DNA from: Lepidodermella squamata
Taxonomy: Eukaryota; Gastrotricha
Assembly: GCA_047495785.1 (NCBI GenBank)
Contig: JBLDXI010000014.1
Span: 186,001 to 250,000 of the forward strand
Reading direction: 5' to 3'
DNA length: 64,000 nucleotides
Shown here: positions 23,750 to 36,351 of the stretch, piece after piece
How positions within the stretch are numbered: position 1 is the first letter of the stretch
How the letters are laid out: every line of letters begins with the position of its first letter
Position numbers and translations under genes: made by a program
Notes under the pieces: model-generated
Seen by the model: the letters and a program-made list of their open reading frames with translations, nothing else
Told to the model about the DNA's origin: nothing
Databases searched by the model: none

Positions 23750-26700
23750 ATGGCGATTAAATGGGAAGACGCTGCTGTAATCTTGGCTTTCATCGTAGTA
23801 AGTTGATGAATTTTAAGGAGATTCGCCATTTTTTCACTCTATCATTATAGGTGTCAAGTATACCTGGTCCCATTATCATGTTCCGTAAACGGCGCAATAA
23901 AGAGTTCCACACGCCTCAGAGCTATTTCATGGGCAATAGAGATCTGCCACCTATCGCCACTGCTATTTCGCTTTTCATGAGCTTCTCGCCGCTGGTGTTG
24001 ATTGCCGAATTCCCGGTCGAAATCTACAGCCGAGGAGCGACGCCTTTCCTTCGCTGCATCGGCCAGTCGATCGGCATTATAATCGCAGCCGGGCTGTTCG
24101 TGCCGATGTTATTTCGGCTCAAAGTCACTACAACGTATGAATATGCCGAAAAGCGGTACCATACCCGAAAAATTCGATACACCTCAAGCGCATTTAACAT
24201 AATAATCGCAATTCTCAACAATGTAAGTATAAAGGATGGGTTAACTGAAATTATTATTGAAATACTCGAATTCTAGGCTTTGGTTACATACACTTTGTGT
24301 TTGACTATCGTCAAAGTATCTCCCATGCCGGTATGGCTGGCAGCAATTCTCGTTACAAGTAAAACACAATTTTCATTGTGAAAAAGTTATAAAAATGCAT
24401 CTTTTCCCAAGTCAAAGCAACGTTTTCGGCTGGAGCGGGAGGAATCCAGTCGGTTGTTTGGACGAATTGTATTCACTATTTTTCCATGTTCGCCTGCCTG
24501 ACTGGCGTAGTCGTCGTCTCGTACAAAACGGTCGACGGCGGTCTACCGGCTGCCCTTCAAATGGCCGAAGATGGCGGTCGGCTGAACTTTTTGGGAGATT
24601 CCCTCGACCCGAGAGATGATTTCACGCTTTGGACGGCGCTATTGCCCGCAATTTTTCATTACATCGGTCTCATGTTCAGTCAAACTGCCCTCAGCCGTTA
24701 TACCTCATTTCCGTCGATGGGCCGATGTGTTGGGTATGAAGATGGCAATTTTTCCTAAATCAACAACTTTTTTTGTTAAATTTCAGTGCTGTTCTGTCGG
24801 TTGTACCTCAGACAATCATGTTACACACGCTGTTATTTTTCCTGGCGATCTCCATGTACGCTTCGTATCAAGAAGCTGGTTGTGATTCAGTTGGTCTCGA
24901 ACCGGACGATAAACACGCCATGAGTTCGCATTTCATCAAATTTTTCCTCGAGAAAAAGTTCCCAGGCATTGTCGGAGCGTGGACAGTCACCTTGATGTCC
25001 AGCACCCTGTCGACGTTATCAGCCAGCGTCAACGCGACAGTTGGTCTCGTCTGGCACGATTTCATCGGCGATTTCTTAGAGCATAAATTGCGCGAAAAAC
25101 GGCTTCAGACCTTCTTGAAGCTGGTGACAATTTTCATCGGTCTAATCAGCCTCGGCTTGGCTTTGCTCATGTGGCGAATGCCGGACGAATGGGTGCGTCT
25201 CATCGGCAAAGTCACATTTGTCCTCTCATCCGCATTCTACCTGCTTCATTTCGGTAATTTTTAATCCAGGTTTCTGTTAGGTTAGATTATGAATTTTTTC
25301 CAAAATTTTATAGCTGGGGCGTTGGTTCCATTTATCAACAGACCTGGAGTCATTGTCGGCATTCTTGTCTCGTTTGCTTTAATGACTAGTCTAACAGTTT
25401 GCCAATTCCACTATGGATTCCATGTGAAAGTAAGTAAACTACTGCAAAAATATTCGGTATTTAATTATTCTGCGAAATTAACAGCCTCAACGATTAGCTG
25501 TTCCTCGGCATAATTGCGAGGCGTTACGAGCTAATTTATCGGCAACTACTCCAATCTGCGACTACAGCTCGACAACTGCGCCACCCGTAATCGAAACTAC
25601 GACAAAGGGTGGCGGTATCGTTTTCCCGGACGAAGTGCGAAGAAAGCCGTTGGATATTGAAGAAGCTCCAACAACCAGAGTGCCTGTTATAACGATTAAC
25701 ATACCAGCGATTGCTGACACTTCGCAGCCAGTAATAGCTGCCGTTACAACCGAACAGCCGGTGATTACAACAGAGCCGGTAACCGAGCCGCCTGAGACCC
25801 CACCACCGCCCGCTCCGGCGGCTCCAGTGATACCGGAACGAGTGACTACACGAGAAGAGGTGATCGAAGCAGCTATCACCACTACAGCGGCACAAGCTGT
25901 CGCAGAGACAACAGTGGGGGCTGAGACAGGCTCAGGGGAAAATTTGCCAATTTCGACTGGATTACCGCTTTTGCCGGATAACGCGGAGGTCGTCGATGTA
26001 GCGGCGGCTACCACGATGGCAAGTGCGAGGAGAAAGCGCGAACAGCCGCCAGAGGAAAGGGAAGAGAAACCTACTACTGTGGTTTCGCCGAAACTTGACA
26101 AAATGTCAACGATGCATCCGCGTGATTTCAATAAATCCGCGAATGTATCCGCTTCTGCTCATAAAGGGTAAGCCTACTTCACAATTTTTGGATATCATTT
26201 ATTTTTGAATTATTTATAGCTCTCACCTTCCTGGCTGGTTCCAGTACATATTGGCGATCTCATTTTTCTACTACCCCATCTTCACCGTAGTTATCGGCTT
26301 CATTCTCGCAACTTTCATATCGATGTGCACCGGCGGCTTGACTCGGGCGAAGACAGTTGGCGCCGAGACGTTGTCGGTGACAAACTGCTTCGCCGACCCA
26401 GCGGCAAAGCCGACGATACCGGACAAGGCTGGCGACTGGCTGCTATCGCCAGAACGGGCAGCCGCTCGCTCGAGTCGCCAGTACCAGGACCAGCCGCCGA
26501 ACCGGAACCGGCGCGTCTACAACAGCCCGGACGAGTACGCGCGTAGCATCGACCCGAACACGCCGGCTATGATGCTGGCGGACTCGCGGACGAAAACAGG
26601 CGGTTCGAAGGACAACATCCTAGTGTCTAACATCCAACAGGCACCAGCTGTTTCCGTCTACGGCACGCTTGGCCGTAATACTGACGGGTCTAACCAGGGC

Positions 26701-26901
26701 GCCGCGACTTTGGTGATAAACAGCAGTCGTTTCGCGCCGATTGTGTCGGCGACTTCGCACCAGAATGCCGCGTACCAGCCGCTGCCGTTTGTCGCACCGG
26801 CCCAAGCGCCGCAGTACTACGAGGACGAAATCAACGATTACAACTCGAGCGGAACCCCCGATTCCGACGCAAGGACAGCATCCACTTTTCATATGCGTTG
26901 A
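23750..26901 (+). CDS. SLC5 sodium-coupled monocarboxylate transporter-like, array copy 1 (divergent)
   Basis: Predicted 921 residues in eight exons: 23750-23797, 23851-24222, 24277-24358, 24418-24733, 24787-25253, 25314-25429, 25485-26167, 26220-26901. The SLC5 (SSS) core is clear: TM1 region with YFMGNRDLPPIATAISLF, EYAEKRYH, GGIQSVVWTNCIHYF, DGGLPAALQMAEDGGRLNF, and the TM8 sodium-site segment STLSTLSASVNATVGL. The last helix (YYPIFTVVIGFILATFISMC) is preceded by an insertion of about 220 residues rich in Thr, Pro and Val (exon 7), predicted extracellular and mucin-like. A cytosolic tail carries the shared V-x-NCF motif. Family members carry lactate, short-chain acids or related solutes with sodium; the substrate here is unknown. 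The most divergent member with copy 4: the usual P-x-E-L-Y motif reads EFPVEIYSRG. Confidence 0.85.
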
Positions 26902-27827
26902 ATCTGCTTATAATGATTAGCTATCTTAATCTGTCCTTGCTTCATGAAACGGAAATATATTGTAACATAAATGTAGAATTCGAGTAAACTGCCATAACGA
27001 GCTATCTCTGAAAAAACCTCGGCATGGACCTACTTTCGATATGTGAGACTAATCAAAAACTCTGAAATCAGAAATGACCAGTCGGAGCTCTCACAGTGCT
27101 TGTAATCTTGAAGATATACTATTTACTAATTTTTTCGAGTTTTGAATTCAACAGTTGATGTGACCATCAGTTGTTTCGTGTCTCGTCATCAATGTCAAAC
27201 TATGCTTATTTAGCTAGTGAATATTTTTCAAAACGTTGTTCAAGTCTTTTTGGCAAATAAAAGGTGGAGTACAAAACAGTAACCTGATTCCGAATAAACA
27301 AGATTTTATCCAGATATGCTGAAAAAAGGTGGCAAATTTCCCTGAGCCACTTGGATTTTAAAGTTGAATTTCTAGCGGCGTCAAATGTTCCGCCTATTCG
27401 GTTGCGCGATGGCTTCGAAAAATTCCCTATAGCAACTCAATAATGGCAACAAAGAAATCGTTAGATATCTTGTGTAAAATTCCCAGACTTGGTCAACGCT
27501 GCTGATAATGATGGAAAATGTCATCGCAAGTAGCTGCCGAGAATGGTCAAGTTAACATCGTCGCCCTGCTGCAATCTTCTTATAGGAAAACAGACATTTG
27601 AGGCGACGAAAAGAGCGTTCAAGGTTGTGTCTGAAATTTTGCACACCCGATTTCGCTGATATGGAAGCGGCTATCTTTAGGCAATCCATTATCAAGGTTA
27701 CGGTTTACGCTATCTCCGTTTGAAGTTCATAATATGTTTGGCAAGAGTTTTCTTATCGGCAGTGCACGAGTAAAGACTTAATTTTGGGTGCTAAAATCAA
27801 TTAGAATTTGCAGCCAAAAAACACAAA
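26902..27827. other. Intergenic spacer with ankyrin relic
   Basis: Spacer between SLC5 copies 1 and 2. Besides presumed 3' UTR and promoter sequence it contains the decayed ankyrin-like stretch annotated separately. Confidence 0.55.
27430..27590 (+). pseudogene. Ankyrin-repeat pseudogene fragment
   Basis: Reading across frames gives ankyrin signatures broken by a stop and a frameshift: an NGNKEIVRYLV helix pair ending at a stop, then FPDLVNAADNDGK in a second frame, then AAENGQVNIVALLQSS in a third. The order and the F-P-[DE]-x-V-N-x-x-D spacing resemble the ankyrin gene at 8228-9058. It covers only about two repeats and has no start, so it is a decayed fragment. Confidence 0.6.
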
Positions 27828-30193
27828 ATGGCACTCCACTGGGTCGACTACCTCATCTTCGGCCTGCTACTTTTTGTCTCGGCCATCATTGGGCCCATTC
27901 AGATGTATCGCAACCGCGGTAAAAAGGAAACGGCTGAAAGGTATAGAAGATTTTGGCGAGTTAAGTACCGATAATTATATAGTGTCCTGTCGCTCAAATG
28001 TGACCTAGTTATTTCATGGCGAAAAAAGGTATGCATATCATACCGACGAGCGCGTCGCTCTTCGCGTCATTCTTCTCCGCAACCGGCATAACATCCCTGC
28101 CGTTGGAGCTGTACACGGGCGGCGGTAAATTTTTCATGGCCAGTGTCGGCCAATTTTTCGGCATTTTCCTCGGCGCGTTCTTCGTCGTGCCAATGTTTTA
28201 CCATCTGAAAATGCTGTCCGTCTACAAATATTTCGAGCTTCGCTTCAACTCGCCGTTGCTGCGTAAGGTCTGCAGTGCCTTGAGCGTTCTTTCGGCCACG
28301 TTTTTCCTCGGCCTAGTCACATTTTCGCCTTGCATCGCCCTCGAAGCTGTCACCCCTATTCCACTCTGGCTCAGCGTTAGTGTCTCTGCTGGTGTCACCC
28401 TCATCTACACAGTACTCGGCGGCTTCAGAACCGTTGTCATCGTCGACTTTATCCAAGCTATCGTCATGTTTGCCGGTGTTATAGCGGCGCTTGTTGTAGG
28501 CATGTATTCGATCGACGGCGGTTTTTCACGCGCAATGGAAGTCGCGAAGGAGTTCGGCCGGCTTGACTTCATCGATTTCAACCCAGATCCAAGAAATACA
28601 TATTCGATTTACGCCACAGTGTTGCCGGCTATCGTCAGCTCTGCGACTATGTTTGCTACAGCTCAAGCATCGATACAACGCTACACGTCTCTTCCGACTG
28701 TCAGGCAGGCTACAATGTACGGCTGATTAATTTTTGGTTTCAAGAAATGTATTCATTCATTTCATTTTTAGATCAGTGATAACTCTTGCGCCACAGACAA
28801 TTTTGCTGAAGCTTCTGCTACTTTTCTTGGCTATTGCCATGTTTGCTCACTACCAAATTCAAGGCTGCGATCCGTTAAGAGGAGGCCTGTTAAAAAATCC
28901 GAACCAGCTTGTGACATTCTACGTCGCGGAGGTGCTGAACTACCCTGGTTTAATGGGCCTGTGGTTTGCGGCACTATTCAGCGGTTCCCTTTCGACCATG
29001 TCTACCATGTACAACTCGCTGGCCGCTATTGTTTGGGCTGATCTGCTTCAGGAGCCGCTTTCGAAACGGCTAACAGATCGCGGCATCTCTATCACGCTGA
29101 AACTCATCTCTCTGGCGATTGGATTAGGTTCTGTTGGCATGGCGATCGCTTTCCAGAACTTTCAAGGCTCAATTGTTCGACTCGCAAGGGCAACAGGTAT
29201 TTTTCAAACACTGAATCGTTTTCATAATTAACCTTCTTATATTAGCTGGAGTTTTTGCCAGTCCAATGGCAATTGCTTTCGTAGCCGGGATTACTATTCC
29301 ATTTGTCAACGCTATCGGCACGGTCGTTGGCATGATTTGCGCAGTGCTCGTGACAGCTTCGATTTCAACGGGTCAGATGGTGCTAAAACTGAACGTTCAG
29401 CAAGGCTGGTTGCCTACAACTATTGAAAACTGCCCGGCAATTAGCGCCAAATTAGGATTGACATCATTGATGAATTTAAACTCGACAAATGTCACAGCGA
29501 TGGCGACAAGTCTCCTGCTGTTGACGTCCCCTCTCGCGCCAGTTGTCACCCAATCGCCGTTGAATGTAACGAGTACAGATCTTCAGCCGACGACGACTGC
29601 GCTGGCCGATTTTCAGCAGTATTTCTTGTTGGACGAGCTTCATCCGATTGATAACTCGTCTTTTTCGGCCGCGACTGAAAACTTAGATGTCACGACAGAG
29701 CCGTCGCTGGTTTTCTCGTCAGGCCTCTCGCCTTTCGACGACGAAACCGCGCCAGAGACAATTGCGCCAAGGGCTGTCAGATCGGCTGTCACAATAACGG
29801 TAGTCAATAATAACACTACCTCACACGCCGCTAATGAGACAGCTGTAGCGCTTAAAGACAGACTTCCGGGTCCTATTAAATACGTGCTATCTGTTAGTTA
29901 TTTCCTATTTCCTTTCATCTCCCTGCTCATCGGCGTCATCGTAGCAGTGGCCGTCAGTCTTTGCACAGGTAAGCATTCCGCATTCCGCCAATTCCTTTAA
30001 CATTATTATTTATTTCCCCATCAATTTTTAAGGCGGAATAGAAATGGCGCGTTCACTCGACCCGCGTTACGTTGTAGTCAAAAATTGCTTCTACCGCGGT
30101 ATTCCAGTTCGGCTCAGTAAGACCGACGAAGAGGACGAGAAAGCCAGTGACGAAAAGCCGGCTGTTGAGCGGCCTCTTTTAACAGCGGCATGA
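27828..30193 (+). CDS. SLC5 monocarboxylate transporter-like, array copy 2
   Basis: Predicted 709 residues in five exons: 27828-27940, 28009-28716, 28772-29196, 29246-29968, 30033-30193. TM1 DYLIFGLLLFVSAIIGPIQM; then ASLFASFFSATG with LPLELYTGGGKFFM; EYFELRF-type KYFELRFNSPLL; TVLGGFRTVVIVDFIQAIVM; DGGFSRAMEVAKE...DFNPDPRNTYS; and the TM8 sodium-site stretch GSLSTMSTMYNSLAAIVW. An insert of about 150 residues before the last helix is rich in Thr/Ser and N-glycosylation sites. The tail has the array-wide PRYVVVKNCFYR motif. Architecture matches SLC5A8/SLC5A12, so sodium-coupled import of small monocarboxylates is the best guess. AATAAA lies at about 30280. Confidence 0.9.
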
Positions 30194-31182
30194 GATGAAA
30201 CGTGTCGCGTCTACAACCGGTCATTTTTGTGCGAGATAAAATTTGAACTGTTTGCGTACACGGTATTACATATTATTATAATAAAATAATAAGATAAAAA
30301 TGAAACGAAACTCGCTGCAAGGTGCGTAAGCAAATATTTGCATCGAGTTGACTCGCCGCGGTTGAGTCTATAAAAATCGTTTGAACTATACGAGATGATA
30401 ACACGTGTTATCTGCCGGAAGCGGAAGCAGCGCTGCTCTTAAATAGGTAAGGTATTTTAATCCAAGCCTCGCAGTATTTTGTTGTTCAAAACGACTCTAT
30501 AGAAGCTACACCGATTGATCAAGAAGGGTTTTGGAATAGACGGTTGTCATATCATTTGATGAACGTCTGTTGTAGCCTTTTGGTGTGAAATTCAAGATGA
30601 TCGCTTGTGACGGGACCACCGTCCGAGGTGTTGAAATCACTCTAGCCCGCGTGTCTCATCAAGGAGTTTTCTGTCAGACAGGCCTCGAGCATCAATATCG
30701 CATGTAAATTGTAATTATCAATCCGTCAAAACCATCTCTACGATATTAGCATTTCTACTGACTTACAGCAGTAGAGTTCACCTTTTCTTGCAGTAACTAG
30801 TCTTGATACGCGTGGTCTCGATGGCGCCATAATTTCGCAAAAGATATAATTATTTTGATATTACCTGGCATTATCTGCTCACTGTTTCAATGAACCCGCT
30901 GGCCGTGTTCCTACTGTAACTCTGAAAGCAGTCGTAGCCAAAAGAGCGCCGACGCGCGTAGGGCTATCTTGCGTGCGCGCATTATCGCGGCCGCGCAACA
31001 AAGGATCTGTCTCTGTTTTCCAGTTTTTGACCCAGTTTCGCGTCACTGGCGCACTGTTACGCCAATGACCGCTCGTTACAGCTTAAACCCGAAACACAAC
31101 CGGCGCCTTCCTGTTTTCGTCTCATTTTAATTCTGGTAATGGTAGAAATAACAATTTTTCATTGATTTATCCTAGAGAAAGA
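30194..31182. other. Intergenic spacer between SLC5 copies 2 and 3
   Basis: About 1 kb. No gene, and no obvious repeat. The proximal part is the 3' UTR of copy 2 and the distal part the promoter of copy 3. Confidence 0.6.
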
Positions 31183-33508
31183 ATGGGCGAACTTCACGTC
31201 GTTGATTATGCTGTCTTCTCCTTGCTCTTGCTGGTCTCGGCTCTGGTGGGCCCGTTTTACATGTGGCGGGATAGGAAAAAGCGGGAAACTTCCGAAAGGT
31301 AATTGATATTTTCTCATTTAAATGATTACAATCATATTTCCATTACATTTTAGCTATTTTGTTGGAAATCGAGCGCTACACTTCGTTCCCACCGCTGCCA
31401 GCTTGTTCGCCTCGTTTTGGTCGGCGATCGCGCTGATCGGCATCCCTGCCGAGCTGTACACAGGCGGGGCCAAGTTTTTCATGTCAAGTGTGGGCAATAT
31501 CATCGGCATTTTCATCGGCGCCTACTTCGCCGTTCCAATGATGTACCGACTGAAGCTGATCAGCACCTATCAATACATCGAACTGCGCTTCGGCTCAAGC
31601 GCTGTCCGCAAACTCGGCACAGTCGCTGGCATATTGACTAGCCTATTCAGCCTGGCTGTGACAACGTAATTAATCAACTAAATTTTCCGAATTTGTTTTA
31701 AATTTGTTGTAAAGGTATGCACCTTGCGTGGCGCTGGAGGCCGTATCGCCTATCCCGATTTGGGTCAGCGTGATTTCGGTCGCGTCTATCACCATGATCT
31801 ACACGGTTCTCGGCGGCATTCGCGCCGTGGTAATCGTCGATTTCTTTCAAGCCATCGTCATGTTTTTCGGCGTTCTCGTCGCCACGGTCATCGGATTTTC
31901 GAAAATAGACGGCGGCTTCTCGCAAGCGATGGATATTGCTTATAAGGGCGGCCGGCTCGATTTTTTCGACTTTAATCCAGACCCGCGTAATACCTATTCC
32001 TTCTGGGCTATGGTAATACCGCAAATCCTATTCTCTGCCGGCATCTATGCTACCAGCCAAGCTGCTGTTCAACGCTATTCAGCCTTGCCAACGGTAAAGC
32101 AGGCGACATGGTCGATTCTTTCGATGACTCCGCAAATACTCATCTTCAAAATTATGCTGTTTCTCCTGTCTCTTGCGATGTAATTTGTCGAAAAATGGTC
32201 TTGATTTTGCAATTAATGAAATTTTACAGGTTTGCGTACTACGACGCCCGAGGCTGCGATCCATTACGCGGAAAAATCATCGACAACCCAAATCAGTTGA
32301 CGACGTTTTTCGTTGTAGAAGTGCTCGACTACCCAGGCTTGATCGGTTTATGGTTCGCAGCTCTTTTCAGCGGCTCCCTATCCACCATGTCGACAGGCTA
32401 CAATTCAGTAGCAGCGATAATTTACGAAGATTTCATCAAGGAAAAGTACGAAAAGCGCCTCAGCCCGCGTGGCGTTTCAATCGTGCTGAAAGTAGTCACC
32501 CTAGCTCTAGGCGTTTCATCCTGCCTTCTGGCCCTGGTTTTCAAAGCCCTATCAGGGTCTATCATCAAACTGACAATGTCTACAGTCAGCGTGTTCGGCG
32601 CAGCGGTTTTTATCGCCTACCTTGGCGGTGCATTATTCCCGTTCGTCAACTCACGCGGCACAGTTTTCGGCATGATCTCCGCCACGCTTTTGACCTGCTT
32701 CATGTCCGGCGGTCAGTTGATGTTCAAACTCGGAAATGAACAAGTCTGGCTGCCGACTAGAACCGATAACTGCAGCGCCTACCTCCCATCGACACTGATG
32801 CCGGCGATGCTTACTCCTCCTCAGCTTCTTAATACTACTACGGCAAGGCCGGTGATAACAGATGATTCGCCGAGTCTGAAGTTGTTGAGAGAAGCGATGT
32901 CTAGGCCTAAAATTAAGACTTTGAAGAATAATTCGACGAAGAGTGCGGTTGCTAAGAAAGCCGGTTTCAGTCTTGATCCTGAAACATTACCGGCTGGCTT
33001 GCTCTACATGTTCTCGTTCAGCTATTTCCTATTCCCGTTTTTCGCCGTCGTTGCCGGCGTGTTAGTCGCCATTTTCATCAGTCTGTGTTCCGGCGGGACG
33101 AAATCGGCCAAGTACGTCGAGCAGAAGTATCTGATGGTTCGAAATTGCTTTGTCCGGCCTGATGACGACAACTGCCAGTCGTCGGAGAGCGAAACCAGCC
33201 ATCCGTGTTGCAGCTTCAACGGCGACAGTTCAACGGGCAGCCCGTGCAGCAAATGCCTGAGCAAATGCAACTCGGATTATTCATGCTCAGAAGTCGTGTT
33301 TCGCGACCAGAAGACGTTGCCTGTTGTCGAGGAGAAAGCTTCGATTGAAAGTGTGGAAATGATGAATCTGTCGATACCCGTGGACGTCATTCCGATGGCT
33401 GATATTGCCAGCACCATGATCATGTCACCTGGCATTGGAGACTTTATGCCGCTTAAAAAGGACGAAGAAGCGAGGGAGCTCCCGAAAGAGGCCACTGATA
33501 ATTGCTGA
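31183..33508 (+). CDS. SLC5 monocarboxylate transporter-like, array copy 3
   Basis: Predicted 723 residues in only four exons: 31183-31298, 31354-31665, 31715-32179, 32230-33508. It has the best-preserved family sequence: SYFVGNRALHFVPTAASLFA, PAELYTGGAKFFMSSVG, YQYIELRFGSS, YAPCVALEAVSPIP, TVLGGIRAVVIVDFFQAIVM, DGGFSQAMDIAYKGGRLDFF, ATSQAAVQRYSALPTVKQA, DARGCDPLRG and TM8 GSLSTMSTGYNSVAAIIYED. The extracellular insert before the last helix is shorter (about 120 residues) and Thr/Lys-rich. The cytosolic tail has KYLMVRNCFVRPD and then an unusual cysteine cluster between about 33205 and 33295 (CCSF, CSKCLSKC) absent from the other copies. AATAAA lies at 33598. A substrate in the lactate/short-chain acid class is inferred from family resemblance only. 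Confidence 0.92.
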
Positions 33509-33868
33509 TGTTTCAGCTTTTGTTAATTTGAACTTTTAATACTTTGATTTCTCTGAAATGGCGCCGCCGGCTCAAATCACAATTGCTCAATTTTATTAAT
33601 AAAAGCTTTATAATATGTACAGACAATTTTGAAATTTTGAAAACTCCGTGGGTGGTGAAATTAGAATGAAAATATCCAGGCCGTGGTGTTTACGCTTGGA
33701 AAAAACGAATAAAATTAGCTTCGCATAGCATTTTGTTTACCGAAAACACACGAGTCAAGTGTTATTGTGCTGGAAAGATCCGAGCCGTGAAATTTCGGTC
33801 GGATGCTCTTGTTTGGCATTTTTTGACCCTCACAAATTGAGCAGTGATTACATAGGTACGGCTGAAAA
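33509..33868. other. Short spacer between SLC5 copies 3 and 4
   Basis: 360 bases holding the poly(A) site of copy 3 (33598) and the upstream region of copy 4. Nothing else seen. Confidence 0.6.
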
Positions 33869-36351
33869 ATGACCATCTCCTTGCGGATAATCGATTACAT
33901 CATCGTTGTCACCCTGATGGCGTTTCCCATCGCCATGGGTCCGATCGTCTACTGGCGAGACCGAGACAAACCGGCGACATCGGAGAGTTTCTTCGTCGCA
34001 AATCGCCGAATGTTCGGCCTGTCCGGTGTTGCAAGCATGTTTTCTGCTTACTGGTCTGCAACTGTGCTAATCCATGGGCAGGACAATATCTTGACAGCCT
34101 TCTTCGGTTTCTTTCTTTCCACGTAAAAGATTTCAAGATCTTCGATTTGAAGTGCATTTTTTTATCTTAGGATTGCGGAAACCGTCGGGATAGTTTTGTC
34201 TGCCTTATTCATCGTGCCTGTGTTGTATCAGTTGAAAATGATAAGCTCGTTCGAATATTGGGAAATTCGCTTCCAATCAACAACCTTGCGGAGATTTGGC
34301 GCCATTCTCAACCTGATACCAACAGTGGTACACATGGCTTTTGTCACAGTCGGCCCCTGCTTGCTGTTACAGAAAATATCGCCAATATCATCGTGGATTG
34401 TTACGATCATTCTCTTGCTTACCGGCGTCTCGATTTCTGTTCTCGGAGGCATTGAATCCGTGGCCTTTGCAGACATATCACATGTGGGTTTATAACCCAA
34501 AAAATAGCAGTGCAAAGATGTGCTATTTATTGATAGAACTTTATGATTTTTACCGGGCTCGTGTCTGCTTTCTTGACTCTGTTCAAGAGTACCGAAGTCA
34601 GCATTACAAACGGCATAGTCCACGCCTATGAAAACAGCGACCTGAAAATAATCGATTTCGACTTGAGGCAGCCATTCAACTTTTGGGCAATTATCGTCCC
34701 AGCCTTAATTTCAAGGTATTTGTCAAATTTTACGGCTTCAAATTATGTCTGAAATATTCTTTAAAGTGCTTTCTTCGCAACTTCTCAAACCGCAGTTCAG
34801 ATATATTCGGCTGTTCCGACTGTAAAAAGGACAAAATTGTGAGTATCGCTTTATTCAGAGTTGTTGTAGCTGAATTTTTCCAAATTCCCAGAATATTCCT
34901 CACCGTTATTCCGCAATCATTTGCAAGAAAAACCTTCCTATTTGCCTTAGCTATGGCCACGTAAGTCGATTCTTTTGTGAAAAAAATGAATTTTACTATA
35001 GATGTTGATAAAAGTTACGACAGCTTCAAGAAACGTGACATTTGTGCTATAGCCACTTACGAGAGTCCCAATCTCTTTTTTGTCGAAGTTTTACGCTACC
35101 CTGGTCTCATTGGCCTTTGGGTCGCTTGCTTCTTCTCCATGTCGATTTCAACAATTTCAGCCGGCTGTACTTCGATCACAGCGACTGTATGGGAAGATTT
35201 CTTGAAACACCGCATGCTTAGCCGGTTAAGCGCCAACGGAGTTTCCAGGCTGATCAGACTGATTGCGCTAACTGTTGGAGTGGCAGCTTTCCTCCTAACA
35301 ATTGGGTTTGGATTTCTTTCATCCCATCGCATAGCCGAGCTGGAATTTTTAGCAATTTCTACCGCTGGCTCGGCGATTCTCATCACATTTATCTGCGGCC
35401 TATTCGTGCCGTTCTCGAATGCAATTGGCGTCACAGCGGGAATGATTGCCGGCCCTTCGATAGCTGCTTTCATCATCAGTGGTCAAATGTATTACGAATT
35501 GGGCCGCGACAACGGCTGGTGGCATACTTCAACCTTGAAACATTTAAATTGCTCGAATTCAATCGCGCTGGATTCAATTAAAGATTTCAACGTGACCATC
35601 GGCAGTAGCATTATGCCAATCAGCACGATTGTTGATCCTACAGCTGCTGCTTTACAACAGGCTCAACCTTTCAATTCAATCAATTCAACTGAAGAGAACT
35701 TGAGGTAATTTATTTCTCTAATTTGAGGTATGAATGATGAATGCTGAATTTAGGCTCGCAAATCACCTGGCTCAACCTTTATATCATCTGTTTTCTATTT
35801 CGGTTCATCTCGTGCCATTTATTTCGATCTTTCTCGGATTTATAACAGCAATTGCTGTCAGCTTATGCAAAGGTAAGATATGATTGAAAACTTAATTTTC
35901 CATCTTAATTTTGATTTATTCAGGAGGAATTGTTAGTGCTAAAATGGTGAGCTCGGCATTGATGGTTTACAAAAATTGCTACAGCGAGGAAGAGGAGCTG
36001 CCCAACATCGAATGTACAGCGATGCGACGCCGCCGCAGCTCGAGATATTCGAAAGCTGCATCCACGTTGATGGGCGAGGAGCGGAATGACCTGCTGGCTG
36101 ATGCGACTAGTAAGCGCCTCGTTATTCAAATAGCTGGGCATCAAGCGGCGCCTGATCGCAAGTGCAGCTACTACGAAGCAAAGCCGCGAAGCCCTGGCAG
36201 TGTTCGGTCCTGGCTGACAACGAACCCAATCTACAACACCCTCAGGCCTGATCAGAATAAGCCGCCGAAAGGTCGGGTACCAATATCTGCGCCTCAGCAA
36301 CGTCAACACGAGACAGTAACGGTTAGGAGGCAAATGTTAACTACAATCTAG
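33869..36351 (+). CDS. SLC5-like transporter, array copy 4 (divergent substrate/sodium region)
   Basis: Predicted 707 residues in eight exons: 33869-34122, 34171-34483, 34537-34715, 34767-34838, 34892-34960, 35015-35704, 35754-35872, 35924-36351. Exon 6 starts at the internal TAAAAG acceptor, because the TATAG acceptor 13 bases earlier would give an immediate stop. The fold is retained: EYWEIRFQSTTLRR, TSQTAVQIYSAVPTVK, YPGLIGLWVACFFS, TM8 SISTISAGCTSITATVWED, last-helix FISIFLGFITAIAVSLCKG and tail motif VYKNCYSEEE. However, the P-A-E-L-Y-T-G-G motif after TM1 is replaced by a sequence around LIHGQDNILTAFFG, and the GCDPLRG loop is lost. It may have changed substrate, lost sodium coupling or become a sensor. 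AATAAA lies at 36424. Confidence 0.85.

Noticed and set aside
25536-26131. Minus-strand frames with Ser/Val/Gly repeats
   Set aside because: Antisense of the Thr/Pro-rich insert of SLC5 copy 1, with no independent splice or start signals.
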